Of a DNA stretch of 64,000 nt, positions 1 through 12,515 are shown piece by piece. Origin of the DNA: Chaetorhynchus papuensis (taxonomy: Eukaryota > Chordata > Aves > Passeriformes > Rhipiduridae); the NCBI GenBank assembly GCA_013396525.1, contig VWYX01000358.1:1-64000 (forward strand), written 5' to 3'. Position 1 is the first letter of the stretch. Each line of letters begins with the position of its first letter. A program made the translations under genes and the position numbers. The notes under the pieces were generated by a model. The model was not told the DNA's origin. It searched no databases and worked only from the letters and a program-made list of their open reading frames with translations.

Positions 1-360
1 GCCTCGGTGACACCCCCAGGGACCGGTTGGCACAGCGAGAGCCCCCCTGACACGCCCGGGAGCTCTGTCCCGGGGCCTCCGCTGATCCCCCGGCGGGCTC
101 TGCCCCGGGGCACCCGGCCCTGCGAACAGCCCGCGCACCCGCACCGGGGCCCGGCGGCTCCATGAGCCACGGCAGATGCAGTTCTGACAGCGGCGTGCTT
201 TTAAAGCCAGGCTGGAATTTCTCCGCTAGAAGTGCTTTAGGCAGAAGCAGCTGACAAGGAAGGGCACGGAACCATCCTGGTACCGCAGCCCGGGTGTTCC
301 CGGTGCCGGCCCGCCCCGGGGCTGTGTGCCCGTACCCCGCTCGGCCGCTGGAAGGAGATG
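1..360. promoter_or_regulatory. CpG-rich block, edge of a promoter CpG island (possibly NUBP1, leading left)
   Basis: About 33 CpG dinucleotides occur in the first 360 bases, against almost none in the following kilobases, so this is an unmethylated-type CpG island cut by the window edge. In mammals the gene next to TEKT5 on this side and divergent from it is NUBP1, a cytosolic Fe-S cluster assembly ATPase. A TEKT5 relic on + at 9-12.7 kb therefore makes a NUBP1 promoter on the - strand the simplest reading. That assignment is synteny inference only. No NUBP1 P-loop exon is visible, and the strand and start site cannot be fixed from sequence. Confidence 0.6.
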
Positions 361-1107
361 TGCTCCAGCGTTGAGCCAGCTCCCGGCACAGCCCTGTCCC
401 GCTGCCAAGGAAAGCATTACACAGTAATGCACTTCAGTGTTGAGCTCCACGAGTTTCATACCCAGGAGATTATGTATCATTCCAGTAAAATCGTGCTGTC
501 GCTGTATTTCATGGCAATTCCAAGTATATTAATTCTGCATCTTGCTGATAGACAATTTCTATTAATTTCATGGGTACATTTATTTGGAAGATTATACTGC
601 CTTAACTTGGCCAATCAACTTCTGAGCAATTAGTCACTGTGCTTGGTACGTAAAAAATAATAAAATAATTTTCCACGCCAAGGAAGTGTGCACCAGCTTG
701 TGATGCAGTCTGGACCCTATTCCTGGCCACCTTATCCTAGTCACTGCTCCCTCCCTTTCTCTCCCATGGCTGCCTGAGTACAGCCTTGTCCTCTCTTCTA
801 ACATCACAGCCTAGGTGCTGTAAAAATGATATTTTACTGATCTGAGCACAGTTGGGAGTCTCAAGTACTCCCACTTCTGACTGATTAGTCCCAAAACTTG
901 TTTGTTTTAACATACAAGTGTGTAAGTTATTATTTGAGGTGGTCTCACCTTGGAAATAGAAAAGAGTATCTGGCAATATTTGGAAAGGTACCAGCACATC
1001 CTGGTGTTAAATCTGTCTTTTTGAGAGAAATATACTGAAAAGTTATCTTTTTTGGGACACAGCACTTCAACAACTGCAAGCTTTTTAGAAAAAACACTCT
1101 GGGAATT
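361..1107. other. Non-coding stretch, nothing recognised
   Basis: CpG density falls abruptly after about position 360 and the sequence becomes AT-rich. Short open frames on both strands show no recognisable protein similarity. I see no repeat or RNA gene here. Confidence 0.5.
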
Positions 1108-1310
1108 AAAAAAAAAAACCAACAAGCCAAGCATAAACCCAGTAACTGTTCACCTACAAAAAAACCCCAAAACCAAAAAACACCAAATCAAAAACAAACA
1201 ACAAAACAAAACCAAAAAACCCCAAACCCCCAAAACAAAGCAAAACAAAAAACCCCACCAAAACAACAACAACAACAACAACAAAAATAGAAAAAAAAAA
1301 TCTGAAAATA
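1108..1310. repeat. A/C-rich low-complexity tract with an (AAC)n microsatellite
   Basis: The + strand is almost entirely A and C: poly-A, then A-runs broken by short C-runs (CCCC at about 1165, 1220, 1226 and 1252), then AAC trinucleotides at about 1261-1283, then A10 at 1291-1300. The apparent lysine/asparagine/glutamine-rich frame across it is only a consequence of the composition. On the - strand the C-runs become G-runs with long T-rich spacers. Confidence 0.85.
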
Positions 1311-4300
1311 CATTTAGTTAAGGTCTTTGAGGAGCTTTCAAGCATATTTATCTCAGGTAAAAGCTCAACGCCACTGGATAGTTGTACAGCTCCTGCACTT
1401 ACTGCTCTGTAATTACCTTCCGTGGGAAACTAATGAACAAAATGCTATTTGGAAGTGGAGTCAAATGTTTAAACAAATTCAGATGTCTGTGGTAGGAGGA
1501 ACTGGCCAGTAAGACATATCTGAGAAGTTCATATTGTACCTTGCCCTTGAAAAAACTGGCCTGGTGTGAGACAGTACAGTGCTTTAGGTCTGTGCTTCCT
1601 GTCCAGCATATGGATTAGATTCACTGATGTCAGCAAGACTTTCCACATTTTAAACTGAGGTATGTGTCCAAATATTTTCCTTTTGGGTCCGACAGATCAT
1701 TTCCCATTCCCAAGGTTATATAGAACGTTCCCCACAAAAAGCATCAAAAAGGAAAAGTGAATTTCTTCCTCAGCACCCCTCTTCCTCTGAGCTAGGGAGG
1801 GCTCCTCGTGTGGGGCTCTCTCAGCAAGCAATAGGCTTTAGTATTTTAGGGTGGCATTTCTGGTCACCTTTGATCCAGTTCTGTCCCCACAGCAGGCAGA
1901 CTCATGGTAATACGAATTGACAAGTCCATTGAGGAGGCAGCAATATTTACCAAAAATGCCAATATATCTGCTGTCTTCCTGATGCTCTGGAAAGCAAGGC
2001 TTTGTCTTTCTTTATCCTTATTACTCTGATTCTAGCCCAAGGCCTGCCAGGACTTCCCTGCTTTTGGAAGAACCAAAGGAGATGAAGTTACACCAAAAAT
2101 TCCTTGAGAGTAAGAAAGCAGAGATGGAGCAACATATTTCCCTCCTTGTGATCAAGATGAGCAGACATGCTTAAACATATTTTCCAGTAATGTACAATTT
2201 GAATTATGCTAAGTGAATCTGTCCCCCAAAACAGGAGAGATGGGAAACCACAACTCTGGTCTGCCCTTTTCTTTCTCACTTACAGCAGTGCTGGCAGGCA
2301 TTGCTCTCATCAATCCAAGAGCAGCAGCAGCAGCAGAGCAGTTTGCAATAGAGGGCAGTGTCTCTGTGCTAATGCCTTGTCAGTTCCCTTATCACCTAAC
2401 ACAGCAGTACTCCAGTGGTGAATGTAGTTCACAGTCTCAAATGATAACGACTCTGTCTAGTTGGAAGGAGGAAAAAATAATCGGTATTATTTGTTTACTT
2501 ATGTTCTGTTTTTCATTAAAAGATCACCTCATTCACTACTGAAATGAGGGCATATCCGAAGGAAACTTGGCAGGCATTCTGCTGACTCTAGTGCCACTAC
2601 TTACTTTTAGGGTTAGCAATGAATAAAATTATTCTTGTCAGCTCTAGTAAAAAGCAGATTCATGGGGATAAGTTTTGCAGACCTTTTCCTTTCTCATCAT
2701 CCATTATCCGAAGAAATGACATTTTTCATTAAAGTTCTCCTGAACCCATTTGGCAGTCTGAGACATACCTGCAGCACTCAGGAGCAGAGCAAGTGTTTTC
2801 TGCTTCAACTGACCCAGATCGATAAATTACAGTCTGAAAAAGCACTGTTAAAGAACAGATTAAGTACTAAGTATTTCAGATAGTCAAGATGGAAACCTAC
2901 TTAGAAATTTCATTTTCTGATGAGAAAATGAATATAATCCATCAGATCATAGAGAAGGGAAAAAACCCTGAACCCAAATATCCTACAGAAAATAGACTGA
3001 GATTGTCTGGCTCAGTAGCTGTGAGCAGTGCCAGCTGAGGTTCAGCACACTGATTTATACAGTTCACTATTGTATCAGGCTGGTTACCTGAAGTTTTTCA
3101 GGGCAGCTGCCTAAATAAGGGTGCAGCACTAAGGAATTCCAAATCATTTAGGAAGGTCAGTACTTCAGTTTGGAGACAGGAATACCCTATGAATAACTGA
3201 AAAAAAGGCTACTGAGAAAACACCACTGACAAAATCAAAATTAACTTTTTCTTTTTGCATCCCTTAATATTTACTCTCAGTGTTCAGTAGAAATCTAGAG
3301 TAAATGTGAAACTCAAAAAATAGTGACTTATCCCTGCAAAGTTTAATGTGCAGGCCTAATTCTTAGAATAAAGTTTTGGGTGGAGAAAGAAGACGAAATG
3401 CAGACAGATATTTGTCTCAGTGTTTCAATTTGGTGAGTAAAATACCTGTACTTTTCATAAGAGTACGTTAAACACTTGGGTGAAGAGAGGAGTGATCTAG
3501 CAGGCAAAGCAGGCCATTAAAGAATGGAGAATTCAAGTCCAAAGACAGTAGCTTTCACCACACTAGCAGTTTTGAAGCCAGGGGCTCAGGCTGCAAGTTA
3601 TTTTAAATCCCTGATGAGTGTTTCAGTCCTGCATCATGGGCTAAATTCAGTGGAGACAATATCAGGTGCTTTCAACATGCAGGGGCCAATTCTGTCACGC
3701 TCTGAAAGGATGCAGAGTTGGACTGCAGTGCACATCTGAGGTGGAATCATTTAATAGATATTAACTTCAGCTTTAATAATCATGTTGCCGAAGTAGCAGA
3801 TGCAAAGACAGAACTCCAAAGACAACTGAGGTAAAATTCACTAAAAGCTGGCAGCTGCATATTATCTTATTATATCCAAAAGGCATAGAAATGTTCTGTA
3901 GCATTTACACACTTCCTGAAAAAGCACCTCCTCAAAAGACACACCTGTATTCCCTTCCCTGAACTGCCTGAGGCTCACACACGGCCTGAGAGGAGCTTGC
4001 TCACAGACAGATGTCAGGGTTTTACAGGTTACCTTGCAGCTTCTGTCCAGAGTCACACACTGATTATGTTCATTTGTAACTAAGATATTTAAAGTGGGGA
4101 AAGATGTCTTTGATGGTGTTTTTTCCCTGTTTTTTTTCCCTATCATCCCTATTGATGATACTCCCTGGCCATTTCCTGATGTAGAAATTGCACTTTTTTT
4201 TTCTTAAACAAACTTTGTAAAGTGTGCAAATAAAGAGGCCCACAAACAGCACATTTATCTGTTTCAGAGGAAGAAGATTACTAAGCTTTTACACTTTATT

Positions 4301-7300
4301 TTGCCACAGCCAGGGAAAAGCCCTAAATCAACTAAATTTTAGAAGTCTTTACATACAGAGTGTAGTTAGTCTATCCTTGACACCTACGTTCCAAGTTTTC
4401 CTTGCCTTTTGATAAATACATTTCCATATCTTTAGCTTGAATGTTGGCCTGGTTCTGGTCAGAAGCAATCTGATATTTCAAAGTGGGTCACGGTGAACTT
4501 TCCAAACATTTGTTCTGCCCTTGCCTTCCTATTACACAAAGCAGAAATGGCATGGAAGAAGACAGACCTGCATTAATCTCTGTCTGTATTGCCTTTGCAG
4601 TAAGTTTTCACTAAAATAAGTAATGTGTTGGAAGTATATTAATTGAATTTTGGAACGTGTATTCTAAAGGTAACCTGAAGTTAATGTTTGTACCGACAGA
4701 TAAAATTTTGTTAAGCAGCAAGACTCATCTGTTACTTTCATCCAGCTCCACTCAGAGTTCTATAAGCTTTTCCATTAAGATTCTTTCTCTTACAGAGCAG
4801 CCTCACATTCACTTATTTTTTTAAATGCACATTTGGAAACAATAGAGTTTTCCTGCAATTCTATTTGTCATAAGTAGTTTAAGATGTTTTCAGTTTATTT
4901 TTAGGGACTCTCAGGAAAGTTCAAGCTAACCAGCTAAATATGTGTAAGCTCACAGCACATAAATGCATCTTCTTTCTCTTTTTCTTTCCCCCCGTCTACA
5001 AAGCACAAAAGATGTAGTTTTTTGTGTACTTTAGATTGTATACTGTCTGGCCAGCTACAGCACTTAATCCCACTTAGATGGAATTGGCTATCCATCTAAG
5101 TTTCTCATAGATTTAAGTGTATGAACATTTACTTCACATTTTCCATTGGTGTTTTCTATTGTTTTTAAGAGCCCCTTTATAAAATAACTTCTGGCATGAG
5201 GGAGCACAAGTTCATTGTGAGATAGTGACACACAAGCAGGGATTTTGTCATGGAGTCCAGCTGGCACTATGACATAACTGCTGACAACTGGATTATAATG
5301 GAAAAAAACTTTAGCTATATCCCTATACTCTTACAGCGTTAAATAGCAATAATAAACTACCTGGAGAAACTGGAGTATTTTCATTTGTGTAAAGAATAAT
5401 TAGTTTGTATAGTATACATGGATCAAAAACATCAGAGAAGAATGCTCTGTTGCTGGTGTTTCTGCCAAGTTGCTGGTTGGTGCATACACAGCAGAGACAC
5501 TTTACTCATCACAAACTCCACAGTAAAGGAGTTCCATCAGAATTACCAAATGCTAGAGTGGAAGCAAACAGCTTATGCTTGTGAGGAGGAACTCAGGCTG
5601 GTCAGCATTGTCAAAAGAAAAGGAAAATGCAATAGGTTCCCTGAGCAAAAACATTGCTGGTTAAGCTCTGGGCGAAGTTATATGGTAATAAATCCTGTTA
5701 ATTCTCTTGCTCCTGACTATACATCAGAGGAACGAGAGAGCAGCTGGAGCAGTTTTCTCCGTGCTCCCAAGAACGCTGCAGCACAGAGCTTTCCTCATGT
5801 CCTGGAAGGGAAAGTTTCCAGCGGGGCAGCTGCTGGGCCAATGCCTCCCCACGCTCTCCTAGGAACACGCTGCTCAGCACTCGTTGTGTTTGTTTCCTGC
5901 CTTTGGAGGCCATCCAGAAATGACGTGGGCTGGTGCAACGCTGTCTGGTGATCCTCCCCACCAATCCCTTCTGTACAGCAGATTATCTAAACTATTTCAG
6001 CCAATGTGTGGTCAGAGTGAGTAATCGAAAACTGTTTGAACAAAGCTTCTGGGATGCATTGGAGGTGGTTCCCCCGAGGCCATTTTTCTTTGTATGTCTT
6101 AAATGTCAGTGCTTTAAAAAAAAATAAAAATTCAAGAATGCACAATGAACCTAACCCACATCCACTTACATGCAGCCAGGCAAGGCTTAAAGATGGGTGC
6201 AGAGTTACACCTTTCAATTTTGTGTTCACAGCCAGGCTTAAACAGTATTTTTTTTAGTGAATGAATGAATGAGGAATTTGCTCTGTAGCACTAACCATTT
6301 TCCTTGGTTGTGTATAAAGTGCTTGTGGACATTTTCTTGCAGAAAACATTAATTTCATCCTCTTCTCTAACTTCATTAGAAATAATTCAGTGTAAGAGAA
6401 CCTGTAACCTATCTCCATTCACCAAATCAATTAAATTCATAGACCCATGATCACAGGCCAGGCAGTATCAGCATGGTGACTGCATTACTCACCATAACAC
6501 GAGCAGGTGTGTGACCCGTGGCATCGCTCTGGGTTGATTTCAGTGTCCTGGTTCATTGCTAACCAAGTGCTCTGGACTGTTTTAATTGCACTGTTTCATT
6601 GTTAGATTTGCTTCATGAAGACGAATCACCATTTCCGGCTGCTGCCCAAGAGAGAAAGTGAGTACCAATACAGACCGAAGGCTGAACCACAAAGGTCCTA
6701 CCCAGGATCTGAACCACGAGAAGTCTTCTCTTCCTCTAGAAGTAGAAAACAAATAATCCATTCAATACTTTTGAAATGGAGACATAACCGTGCCCAGTCC
6801 TTACTTGGCTGAGAAACGTGCTGCTTCGTTTCATTGTTTTTACTTTGAATTATACTTCTTTATTGAAAATAAATGAATGTGTTTACAGTGTGCTCCCAGT
6901 TTTAAGTAGCACCAAGGTAAGAGGCCAACATCCTCACAAGTCCCCACAACAGAACCACATCAGACCAGGCTTTGGCTCCCTTGCAGGCACCAAGGCGTAG
7001 CATGGGAAACACGGCTGTGCTGACAGGGGGTGTAACATAAACACAGGAAAGGAGGACCCTGCTGAGCAGCGGGTGACCTCTGAAAGCACTGGGGATTCTT
7101 CGCCTCACAGCCTTGCCCACAGGCTGCTGGCTTTGGTTAGCAGTGAAGGGGCACAGTGGGAGCAATGGATGGGACTGACAGGCTTGTAAACCTCTCCCTG
7201 ACACACATCTACTCACCAGTGCTACCTGGGAGATGGACCTCACCTTTGCAATAGACAGGTGAACACACAATATAAAATAATCAAGTCCTGACAACAGCAC

Positions 7301-9284
7301 AGGTTACTCAAACTCTGCTTCTGAGCAGCAGAAGACCCAAATCCTTAGTGTTCTCAGGGAAAAGGAAGGATGTGGGCTTGGTGTAAAATCAATATTTAAT
7401 GTCATTAAGTCTCTTTCTGTAACCAGTTAAATTGCAGACAACATATAAAACAATGTTTCCAACAATGCTCTTATCATAAGTAGTTCCTCTGCAAAGCAAG
7501 TAGCTACTAAAGTGCACTAAATTACCTACATAAATATTTCCTCTAAATCACAGCTAGCTTACAGTGATTATCTGATTAAGAAGGAACCACTGCAGAATTA
7601 AATTATAGGGAGAAATTTACTGCCATTATCTTTACTTTCTTCCATACTGTGTTCTCTCCATATCAAACCAGATTTTTTCCCTGCAGTCTATAATCACTAA
7701 AGGCTTCTTTTTGGGTGAAGCCTCTGTCAAGCAGCTCTGTGAGAACCTAGCCTGGACACAAAGGGCTCAGTACAATGTAGAAATGTGGCTTCAAATGTTC
7801 AGTCATATTCACAGGCTTCTGCTTCAGGGCCCAAGGTGATTAATCTACTGCAAAACTGCTTTGCTGTAAGGGCTGGGTGGGTTTGGACAGTGCGAGCCAG
7901 GAGATCTTTCCCACTGCTCCACTAAACAGTGTCAACAAGCCCTTAAGGATTTGGACTGGGATGCAGGCTCCTGGCTTCTTAACTCTTTGGGTTTTGTCTA
8001 TAAATAACCTTTCAGCAGCAGGAACTAATTCAATTTGCAAACCACACACATCATTAGCAAATCTGGTACAACTTAGTGTGTAGACCAGATCTAAATAGCA
8101 GCATAATTTAAATCACGTTATATGCCATTTTTAGTGGTTGTTGAAATTCAAGTTGCATTGATTTTATTAAGCTGGCTGAGAAACGACATTAGTTCAATTT
8201 GACCTCTTCCACTCTAAAGCTATCTACAGGAAATGCTTGAATGGGTTCACCACACTGGCTGCAATGAATCCTGATAAATGAGGGGAACATCATAATCAAT
8301 AGGCTAGGAAATATAAACATTTTTCCCTTTCTTTCTTTTTTAATACTGAACAAAACTTTTCCCTTGCAATTTCTCTCTCCTTTTCCCCTCATACAGATTA
8401 AAACTTATAAGAAGCACTTAGAGGATTCTCAGGGTTAATATGATTATATGATAACATGCACTGCAACCAAAAACTATGCTATACAAATTCCATGTGTCTC
8501 ACCTTTTTGGTGATGTTCACTCCTTATCTTCTCCACTTACACTTAAAGACTTAAGTCTTTAAAGGAAGTTGGTCTTCCTTCTACAGCTCCTAAGGGAGTT
8601 TCCAAAACTTTGAGAAAGTTTCAGTATGGAAATATGACTTGTGTTCATACGTTCTTGCAGCAAATGTCCTCAAAAGAATTGAATGAAGGTTTAAAAGAAA
8701 ACGACAGTTTATTGGAATTTCACCTTTGCAAAATGTTCATGGATCAAGAAGTAGACTTTTTTACTAAGGAGAAAAATTTATAGTGAAGCAAAATGGAAAG
8801 AGATCCTGTAGAGCTATAAACACTGCCTCTATGAAAATGGCTTTATCACAAAAGCACGTTTGTAATTTCCCCCACAGTTGTAATTCAACGCTTCTCTTCT
8901 TCTTGTAATAAATGTATACTCCAGTTTGCCTATAAATTTAATAGTTTTATAATAGGAAAGAGATGGTGCATTTCTTGGTGGAAGCTTTTCACCTGTTTTC
9001 CAGGAAGAACTTCATTAAATGCTTTCATATGATACCAGTACATGGCCAGTTCCTTCTGGCTCTCCTATGAGATTTGATTACTGTATGTCCTTTTAGCGAA
9101 ATGGCAAGAGCAAGCCAAAACTATACAAATTCATCCATCTGATATGAGATTATAGTAGTCTCCTCCCCTAAATTAAGCAAAATGACATGCTAGGATGGAA
9201 GTTCCAATAGGAGTGTTTAAAAGCAGGGGTGGGTTCTGATTTTGTATGCATGTGAGGCTTACAGAAACGTTCTGCTTTGTTCAG
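1311..9284. other. AT-rich non-coding stretch; probably the remains of the upstream part of the tektin locus
   Basis: By gene order this interval should have held the first exons of the tektin gene, whose last two exons are at 9285-12717 on the same strand. I can recognise none of them securely. A weak coiled-coil-like frame at about 2770-2880 is treated as a finding. A 177-codon + frame at 5418-5951 resembles nothing I know. Other contents are a (GCA)5 run at 2321-2336 and a perfect short inverted repeat at 5072-5101. No CR1, LTR, tRNA or CpG island was seen. Confidence 0.5.
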
Positions 9285-9426
9285 GTACTTCAGGAAATCT
9301 TCCAGATAGAAGATAAAATTATGATACTGGATAGATCCATAAAGGCAAAGGAGAACCCACTGAAAGTGTTCAAACACACCTTCAGGGAAGAACAGAAAGA
9401 CTTTGCCATGATGCACCTCAGTTTCA
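9285..9426 (+). pseudogene. TEKT5: TEKT5 relic, penultimate exon
   Basis: A pyrimidine-containing acceptor ends in AG at 9283-9284, and a consensus donor GTAAGT starts at 9427. From 9285 the first frame gives VLQEIFQIED and then KIMILDRSIKAKENPLKV, the coiled coil just before the tektin signature. At about 9368-9371 one base has been lost: the tektin frame resumes one frame over as THLQGRTERLCHDAPQF. The family signature nonapeptide RPNVELCRD is reduced to R, then LCHD, by an exact four-codon loss at 9400/9401. Without the frame change the exon would read straight into TAA at 9432. Splice sites have outlived the reading frame. Confidence 0.85.
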
Positions 9427-12400
9427 GTAAGTAAAGGTCAGACTTCTACATCCCTTCCTTCATCAGCTACTCAAGAACAGGAAATTCAATGGCAGTGTGA
9501 ATCAGTTTGATGAGATTGGAATTGCATTCATTACACTGCGATTCAAATTCTGGGAGAAAAAAAGTAAAATCCAAGAAGCTTGAAATAATTGAAATAATGG
9601 GCCACAATGTCAATGTGTGTTGTTCCCTTTAGAAGTTCAGTGTGTGCAGTTGTCTTTGGAATCCCTTTTCCAGGACAGTTAAGTTCAACTGCTTGCTGTG
9701 GTTGATAACCTTTGGGATTCAGTCTCATGTCTGAGTTAGGAATTGATTTTAATTCCATTCTGTATGAAACACAAGATTTCACTTTAGGACATACCTATTT
9801 TAAGAACATGTTATCCTGGACAGAAGTCTGTCTTATGATGCAAAAAACCATCTAATGGTCAAGCTCCTTAAAAAGTTAATTGCAAATAAGAATGAGGCAG
9901 CATCTCTTACTGCCTCAACTAATTTTCAACTATTGAGTGACTCCACTCTCACCTTGGCACAGATCAGCTCATCTGACACAGACATTGGCTGTATAGCTGG
10001 GGGTTCACAGCACAGGCTGGCCTCAGCTTGGGGATCCCTGGGCTGTGATCCATTGGACAGTGTGCATCACGTCTCTCTGGATATATGTGAAGATGTCTGA
10101 GACTTTTGCATATTTTTATGAAAAGTGTAAAACTATTATCTTTTTATTTTTGTCTCTAGGAAAATCCTACTGGATACAACAGCTTCACAGACAATGAGAT
10201 TATTGAAGTACATAATGCTTCAAATGAGTATTTCTGTTATTTTTCCTAAACTGTTTTATCAGCTCAAAAAGGTTCTATTCAAACAAGGAAATGGCAATAA
10301 ATCATAGTTTATTGTACTGGCATCTTTTCACTTTTTCTAACTCCTTAAACCATAAATATACAAATGTAATGTATCTTTTTTTCAGCCTCATACCTCCTTA
10401 ACAGGATCTTGACATTTCCTTTTGCACATCCATAAATTAGATTTCTTAAACTTCATGCTCTGCTCCATTTGGTCACAAAATATTGTTTTGTATCCAAATT
10501 CTTTTATGTCCATTTGAATAGTTTTATTCACCTGGCTTTTCATATCACATAAATCATGCCTATTCTAAGTGCAGAAGTTCAGCTTCAAGAAACCAGAAAA
10601 AGCTCCTGATTACACTGGAGCATTCACTTAGCAGCTACATTTACTGTGGGAGCAGATCATTTGTCACTTCTGGTGCCACCACACAATCCATTAAGTAGAC
10701 AATTTAGCTAGTATAATCATTTCATTAAAAAAACTCCAACAAATGGAACAAAACAAAATGGCCTTAAATATTAACACACAACTCCAGTTTTGTACTCACT
10801 CTGAGTTTTGTTTTCCATGTCTTCCCTGAAGATCTCTTTCACAAAACTGTTGGCAGCATTAGGATCGATATGAGTCTGGTCCTCAGGATTTTATATATCC
10901 AAAATACCAAACATGTTTTAATTAGGATCAGAAATGCAGAGTGTTACATTATCCCTTCTTCCTCCCACAATTGCCAGTGATGCTGTTGGTGTTCTAAAGG
11001 GTCCTGTCTAAAAAAAAAAAAAGAAACTTCATTTGAAGTCACTGGAACATTAGAATGTCTCTGAATTTTTCTTCAGTTGGAGTGAAAGGACATACTTAAA
11101 ACCCAGAAGTACCTGGGGGTTCTGAGTCAATCTAACTCCTGCTAGCTCCTAGGTTATGTAAGAGCTTCATAAAATGTCCCCCAGATACTCAGAAGTATTT
11201 TAGTCTTAATATACATGCAAGTTTTCTGTCAGTCTAATATGATTTCTAATATTTTAACCCAAATGTTTATACAAGTACAGTGTTTACTAGAAGTAGTTAT
11301 ATTGACAGATAATTAGAATATCCTGTCCTTCCTGAAATGCATACAAATTTTATGCTACTGCAGCTCCCTAATCCAGACCAAGTTCTATTGGATGCTTTAG
11401 CTGATCCAAATCATTGAAAGCTATGTTCATCAGATCGGCAATTAGAAATTGTAATCTTGACAGGGTATTTGAAATTTGGACATTTTTTTCCTATCAGAAT
11501 TTTTGATTGAGCTCACACCTTAAAATTTATTTTCTAAGAGACAAAATTCTGAAATTCTGAGAAAGTAAAAACCATTTGCTACTTCACTTTCTAGGGATTT
11601 TTTGCTTTTAAATAATTTATTTCTCTCGTGGTTTAAAGGAAGAAAAAAATCAGCCTTATAGCTCGGCTGCAATAGAGAAAGAACATATCAAATGAACCAC
11701 TTCTTTGTAACATGTAAATGTTATCTGAGTTGCTGTTTATTTTAAAGGAAGTACTGATGTTGGCACTTGTTCCCTGTGTGTGCTGCCAACTTTATAGTTG
11801 AAGGGATTAGACAGAAAACAAATTAATAAAGTCTAGTTTTTCTATAGTTGAACAACTGTGACTGCCCCAAAAATCAGTTAAAAGTGGTTTCTGGAAAAGT
11901 CAAGTGTTTCTTACAGTCCATAGTGCATGGAGAAATTAACCGAAACACAGTTTTGTCAGTATGAAGAGTTTACCAGCTCAGTGACTATGCAAGAGGATTT
12001 GCCACATCTCCACTGATAAACCACTGGAAGCATTGTGGCCAATATCCGCTCCTGATTTCAGAGCTCCATACTCAGGGGCTTTCTGACAAGTGATTCTGAT
12101 TACCGTGTGTCTGTGCCAAATCTACACTCTTCAGCTCATCCTGCCCCACAAGTTTAAGCTATCATGAGCTACACCAACACTGGCTGGTACCATCCATCAC
12201 AAATGTATTCCACAGGTGTCCAAAACAGCCATGGTGCTCCTAGAGAGGCTGCTCAGGTGAGAGGCTGCAAGTGAAGATAGTAATGAGATCTGCCAAAGCA
12301 GAGTGCCTTAATCCACTCTTGAAGTCAACACAAGCAAGAAATCCTCACTTCTCACAGGTGCTGTGCAAGCAGTTTGGCAGAGGTTTCATATTGACTCAGT

Positions 12401-12515
12401 CCAAGCCAGCTGTACAAACCCTGACTGAAAGTGTGACCTGTCTGCTTCAAAAATAGGAATGTGGGGAGGGTCTGCTGCAGTTATGTGAGTAACCTGTCCC
12501 CTTGTCTTTTCTCAG
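9427..12515 (+). other. Intron between the two TEKT5 relic exons
   Basis: The stretch begins with GTAAGT and ends with TTTTCTCAG, so both borders are canonical. The inside is AT-rich with no recognised transposon. A second acceptor-like site (TTTTTGTCTCTAG at 10148-10160) is followed by a short open stretch, but its translation shows no tektin similarity. A 12-base A-run lies at about 11010-11022. Confidence 0.6.

Noticed and set aside
1..163. Minus-strand frame from ATG at 163-161 containing GCPGAEPAGG and ACQGGSRCANRSL, reminiscent of the NUBP1 N-terminus
   Set aside because: NUBP1 needs a C-x13-C-x2-C-x5-C cysteine pattern. Here the spacing is C-x21-C-x5-C with no CxxC, and the GC-rich composition can give such resemblance by chance.
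1154..1345. Poly-Val/Phe hydrophobic minus-strand frame and Lys/Asn-rich + frame
   Set aside because: Both are direct translations of the A/C-rich simple repeat.
10161..10250. Possible exon after the acceptor-like TTTTTGTCTCTAG in the tektin intron
   Set aside because: None of the three frames resembles tektin, and the flanking relic exons already join in phase, leaving no need for an exon between them.
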